DNA of 16,307 nt from Pseudomonadota bacterium (GTDB taxonomy: Bacteria; Bdellovibrionota; Bacteriovoracia; Bacteriovoracales; Bacteriovoracaceae). The translations under genes and the position numbers were made by a program. Location: assembly GCA_023432655.1 (NCBI GenBank), contig JAEYUK010000126.1, forward strand, positions 1 through 16,307, given 5' to 3'. Shown here in pieces: positions 13,311 through 16,307 of this stretch (position 1 is its first letter; every line of letters starts with the position of its first letter). The notes beneath the pieces are model-generated. The model had not been told where the DNA came from, ran no database searches, and saw nothing but the letters and a program-made list of their open reading frames with translations.

Positions 13311-14462
13311 ATGAATAAATTAACGACGGCAGCGCTTTTTTTCCTGGCAGCAGGGATACTTACATCTGTTAGTATTTTGTCGGCTTATCAGATCCTGTTT
13401 GCAATTCCGCTAGCTTATTACACCTTCATGGCCATTAAAGAGAAAAACTTCACGCTTCCAAAAAGCGCGTGGTTTCTACTCGCCTTCACCCTTGTGGCGT
13501 TTTTGAGTCTTGTTGTTAACTATGATCTCGTTCCGAAGCCGGGGAAGAATTTTGGACGATTAAAGTACTTTCTTTTTGGGGGGCTTGGGATTTTTGTCAT
13601 GAGAGCGTGGCTAAAGGACGCTTCCGATAAAACGAAGAACTTTTTAATCCATACTTTTTTTCTAAGTATTGTTGTGGCGGGTGCCTTTGCGACTTTCGAG
13701 TTTGTAACAGGAGGAGATAATCGCGCCAAAGGACTAACTGATACCATGAGATATGGTTATGGCTCAGCGATGCTTCTTCTGACTCTCCTGTCAGCAATTC
13801 TTCACCGATTTGTTCCACTTAAGACGGCCATTCCGGTTTTCATCATTGGATTTATTGGAATGTACCTCACCTACACTCGCGGGGCCCTTTTGGGATTTCT
13901 GTGTGGGCTTCCGTTTGTTCTCTACTTCTACCGGGTGAAGCTTGGTCTGGCTCTTGGTGGGATCGCTCTTCTAGGAGTGTTAGGCCTAGGTGGAATTTAT
14001 CTATTTGGTTCAGGTGAGCATGAATCTCGTTTTTTAACGAATAAGAATAATCCGTCAGATGTTATCCGTCGAAGTCAGTGGAAAGCTGCGATCATTGCGA
14101 CTCAGGAAAAACCGGTCTTGGGCTATGGTTTATCGAACTTTCATTCTCAATTAAAAAGAATTAAGACTGAGTACGATTTAGATGCCAAAGAATACAATGA
14201 TGCTCATTCGCATAACCTCTTTTTAGAAATTGCTTCTGGGACAGGCCTTGTCGGACTTTTCCTCTTTCTCGCCTGGCTCGTTTCGTGGGCTTGGGAATCT
14301 TTTAGAACAGGGGGACTTACTCGCGCACTGGTTGTTCCTTTTGGGGTGGCCTTTGTTGTTTCGAGTCAGTTTGAGGTAACATTTGATGCTAATAATGCGT
14401 GCATGATCTTTTTCCTGTATGCACTAAGTTCTGCGAAGGTAGCTAATGTCAAACCGAGCTAA
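13311..14462 (+). CDS. O-antigen ligase / Wzy-type polysaccharide polymerase
   Basis: 383 residues with about 10-11 membrane segments. The Wzy_C (PF04932) region is clear: TYTRGALLG, then a periplasmic loop with RRSQWKAAIIATQEKPVLGYG and DAHSHNLFLEIASGTGLVG. The Arg and His residues of this loop are those conserved in WaaL/Wzy enzymes, which join undecaprenyl-linked glycan to lipid A core or to another repeat unit. Which reaction is catalysed cannot be told from sequence alone. The start is chosen at ATG 13311; ATG 13293 lies inside the palindrome with no room for an SD, and an in-frame stop (13272-13274) excludes longer forms. No SD precedes 13311, so initiation may be leaderless. It overlaps the next gene by 17 bases. 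A paralogue lies inverted at 15692. Confidence 0.87.
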   Translation: MNKLTTAALFFLAAGILTSVSILSAYQILFAIPLAYYTFMAIKEKNFTLPKSAWFLLAFTLVAFLSLVVNYDLVPKPGKNFGRLKYFLFGGLGIFVMRAWLKDASDKTKNFLIHTFFLSIVVAGAFATFEFVTGGDNRAKGLTDTMRYGYGSAMLLLTLLSAILHRFVPLKTAIPVFIIGFIGMYLTYTRGALLGFLCGLPFVLYFYRVKLGLALGGIALLGVLGLGGIYLFGSGEHESRFLTNKNNPSDVIRRSQWKAAIIATQEKPVLGYGLSNFHSQLKRIKTEYDLDAKEYNDAHSHNLFLEIASGTGLVGLFLFLAWLVSWAWESFRTGGLTRALVVPFGVAFVVSSQFEVTFDANNACMIFFLYALSSAKVANVKPS

Positions 14463-15723
14463 GATCATACTTCTACTCATCATCGATCTTGCGATCTTCT
14501 TTCTTTCGCTGACTTTGGTGATTTCCATTAGACATGGAAATCTTGAAGAACACTACCGCCTCTTCAGTCTCATTTTCCCGTTTTGGATATTGATGTATTT
14601 TATCGAGGGTCTTTATACTCTTAGGACCTATAACCCTGCGAATCTTCCTATTTCAATTATCAGAGGGACATTTCTCTCTACAATCATTTCCTTTATTTTC
14701 ATCTACCTTTTTCCACTTCAAGGTGAAGGTGTTACTCCTAAAACGAATCTTATCCTCACGTCTATTTTAATACTCATCCTAATCTATGGTTGGAGAAGTG
14801 CCTTTTTCCATTATTTCTCAAGGGACAGAAGGCTTCGTGAAACAGCTTTAATCGGCTCAACTGAAACCATCGAATTAGTTAAAGAAGAAATCGAACGCAA
14901 ACCGCATCTGGGTTATAAAATTATTGCTACCGACGGAAGTATTCCGCCAGAAACTAAACTTATTGCAATTGAAAGAAACTTCACTAACACTGAGCTTTAT
15001 CAAAAGATCTTTGCCCTCATGGGTTCTGTTGAAGTGATGGACCTCGCGGCTTTTGCTGAAAAGATATCGGGCAAAATTCCTATTAAGGCCATCGATGAAG
15101 CCTGGTTTATTGAGTACTGCGGCCATCAAGAAAGCCGTTCTTACGATTTCCTGAAACTTGTGATCGATAAAACGGTTGCGATCCTCATGCTCATTCTCTT
15201 AATTCCTGTCGCAGCAGTACTCATTCCTATTCTACTCATTTTCCATGGACGTCCCCTCTTCTTTAAACAAATTAGAACCGGGCAGAACAATAAGCCGTTT
15301 AAGCTCTATAAATTAAGAAGCATGGTTGTGGATGCTGAGAAGAATGGCGCTCAGTGGGCGAAGCCAGGGGACGCCAGAATCACAAAAATTGGGAAATTCT
15401 TACGGAAGACCCGACTCGATGAACTCCCTCAGCTTATCAACATCATTAGAGGTGAAATGAGCTTAGTTGGTCCAAGACCTGAAAGACCTGAGATGATTGA
15501 GAAACAACTGGCGCCTAATATTCCATTTTATAATCTTCGTCATTTGGTGAAACCAGGTGTAACGGGATGGGCCCAGGTGACTTTTCGTTATGGGTTTTCT
15601 CAGGAAGATTCGAAGGAGAAGCTTCAGTTTGATCTTTTCTATGTGAAGAATAGAAGTATTTGGTTAGATATCCTCGTGGTTCTAAAAACAATTAAGACTG
15701 TGATTTCAGGAGCTGGTCAGTAA
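14446..15723 (+). CDS. Polyprenyl glycosylphosphotransferase (sugar-1-phosphate transferase)
   Basis: 425 residues. Four or five N-terminal membrane segments and a cytosolic nucleotide-binding-like middle domain (about 120-225) precede a bacterial sugar transferase domain (PF02397, about 237-425): a membrane helix after LVIDK, RTGQNNKPFKLYKLRSM, RITKIGKFLRKTRLDELPQL and NIIRGEMSLVGPRPERPE, with the catalytic Asp-Glu in RLDELPQ. It starts glycan repeat-unit synthesis by moving a sugar-1-phosphate from a UDP-sugar to undecaprenyl phosphate; the sugar is not predictable. The start overlaps the ligase gene by 17 bases with GAAGG upstream, implying coupled translation. Its last 32 bases overlap the 3' end of the convergent ligase paralogue. 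Confidence 0.9.
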   Translation: MSNRAKIILLLIIDLAIFFLSLTLVISIRHGNLEEHYRLFSLIFPFWILMYFIEGLYTLRTYNPANLPISIIRGTFLSTIISFIFIYLFPLQGEGVTPKTNLILTSILILILIYGWRSAFFHYFSRDRRLRETALIGSTETIELVKEEIERKPHLGYKIIATDGSIPPETKLIAIERNFTNTELYQKIFALMGSVEVMDLAAFAEKISGKIPIKAIDEAWFIEYCGHQESRSYDFLKLVIDKTVAILMLILLIPVAAVLIPILLIFHGRPLFFKQIRTGQNNKPFKLYKLRSMVVDAEKNGAQWAKPGDARITKIGKFLRKTRLDELPQLINIIRGEMSLVGPRPERPEMIEKQLAPNIPFYNLRHLVKPGVTGWAQVTFRYGFSQEDSKEKLQFDLFYVKNRSIWLDILVVLKTIKTVISGAGQ

Positions 15724-16307
15724 GAGAGATTTGCTCTTTCAAAGCTATAGAAAGAGCATAAACCATAAAAATCAGCGAAGCATTGTTTGCATCGAGAACT
15801 ACTTCAAATTGTCCGGAAATAAACATTGAAATGATAAAAGGTATGAAAGTACCTGCAACTAATTGGTTGGCCTTAAGCATTTCGTAAGCCCATGTTACTA
15901 ACCAACCCAGAAATGCCAGTAAACCAAAGATGCCTGTTCCAGCAAGGGTTTCCAGCAAGATGTTATGAGCGTGTCCCTTATAACTTTGGTGAGCTATTCC
16001 ATACCTTGCTTTAATTTCTTGCTCTTGATTAATAAAATCAGAAAATCCGATTCCTAATATTGGCTTTTCTATCCAAGCCTTATAGGCAGCTTCCCATTGA
16101 GTGAACCTTACGCTATCTGAGCTATTGTGGCGGGAGCTAATAAACCTATTTCCAATTTCTCCGCTACCAAAGAGGTAGAAACCACCTAAAAAAGCAACAA
16201 TTAAGGACCCCGCGCCAAAGGCAATCAATCCTTTCTTCTTATTCCAAAAATAAATCACAAAAGGTAATGCACACAATAATCCAAGAAGAGCACCACGGGT
16301 ATAGGTT
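15692..16307 (-). CDS. O-antigen ligase / Wzy-type protein, second copy (5' end outside window)
   Basis: The frame is open to the right edge, so at least 204 C-terminal residues are seen. It has the Wzy_C pattern with TYTRGALLG at the edge, YLFGSGE, RFTQWEAAYKAWIEKPILGIG and GHAHNILLETLAGTGIFG, and matches the plus-strand ligase at 13311 along the whole visible length, including FEV..DANNAS near the end. It is therefore a paralogue, present in inverted orientation on the other side of the glycosylphosphotransferase. The stop TAA (15694-15692) lies within the transferase gene, giving a 32-base tail-to-tail overlap. Substrate may differ from the first copy because the periplasmic loop differs (RHNSSDSVR versus KNNPSDVIR). 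Confidence 0.87.
   Translation of the reverse strand, partial: TYTRGALLGLLCALPFVIYFWNKKKGLIAFGAGSLIVAFLGGFYLFGSGEIGNRFISSRHNSSDSVRFTQWEAAYKAWIEKPILGIGFSDFINQEQEIKARYGIAHQSYKGHAHNILLETLAGTGIFGLLAFLGWLVTWAYEMLKANQLVAGTFIPFIISMFISGQFEVVLDANNASLIFMVYALSIALKEQISLTDQLLKSQS

Overview
The window looks like the chromosome of a Gram-negative bacterium of moderate to low G+C. The two lipobox lipoproteins, a Wzy/WaaL-type ligase beside a phosphoglycosyltransferase, and a VLCAD/ACAD9-like acyl-CoA dehydrogenase suggest a Bdellovibrio-and-like organism (Bacteriovorax/Peredibacter type). This placement is an inference from gene style only; there is no rRNA or marker gene.

Layout. 1-896 (+) is the 3' end of a sensor histidine kinase, translationally coupled to a stand-alone receiver protein. 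897-1234 has no protein gene that I accept. It holds two short palindromes and, between them on the minus strand, a probable structured small RNA (about 988-1163) with its own promoter and terminator. 1235-2548 (-) is UDP-glucose 6-dehydrogenase, divergent from a secreted Cys-rich protein (2650-3531, +). That gene ends tail-to-tail against an orphan HicB-type antitoxin with a C-terminal HTH (3528-3956, -). 4109-7231 (+) is a likely two-gene unit: acyl-CoA dehydrogenase and an NhaC-family Na+/H+ antiporter.

7225-9315 is an accessory island. It holds an XRE regulator bracketed by two copies of a palindromic repeat, a RAYT (REP-associated Y1 transposase) whose stop codon lies in such a palindrome, a brnTA toxin-antitoxin pair with a frameshifted toxin, and a decayed second copy of the RAYT 5' end carrying a roughly 120-bp insert. 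Two palindrome families recur. Family B (core GGTAGACGCTACC) is at 1218, 7225, 7612 and, diverged, 13286. Family A (ACTTCCGCC...GGCGGAAGT) is at 917, 8376 and 9269. They are plausible REP-type substrates of the RAYT, and three of them supply or overlap stop codons.

9332-11985 (-) holds two tandem paralogous lipoproteins, each closed by a hairpin. 12067-12723 (-) is an OmpR-type regulator lacking the phospho-acceptor Asp. 12818-13168 (-) is a small coiled-coil membrane-anchored protein whose Shine-Dalgarno sequence is buried in a perfect hairpin. 13311-16307 is surface-polysaccharide machinery: an O-antigen ligase/polymerase, a polyprenyl glycosylphosphotransferase, and a second, inverted ligase paralogue that runs off the right edge. 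With ugd at the other end, the window has several pieces of surface-glycan synthesis, though not in one operon.

The best candidates for something undescribed are the minus-strand RNA at 988-1163 and the palindrome/RAYT system with its stop-codon insertions.
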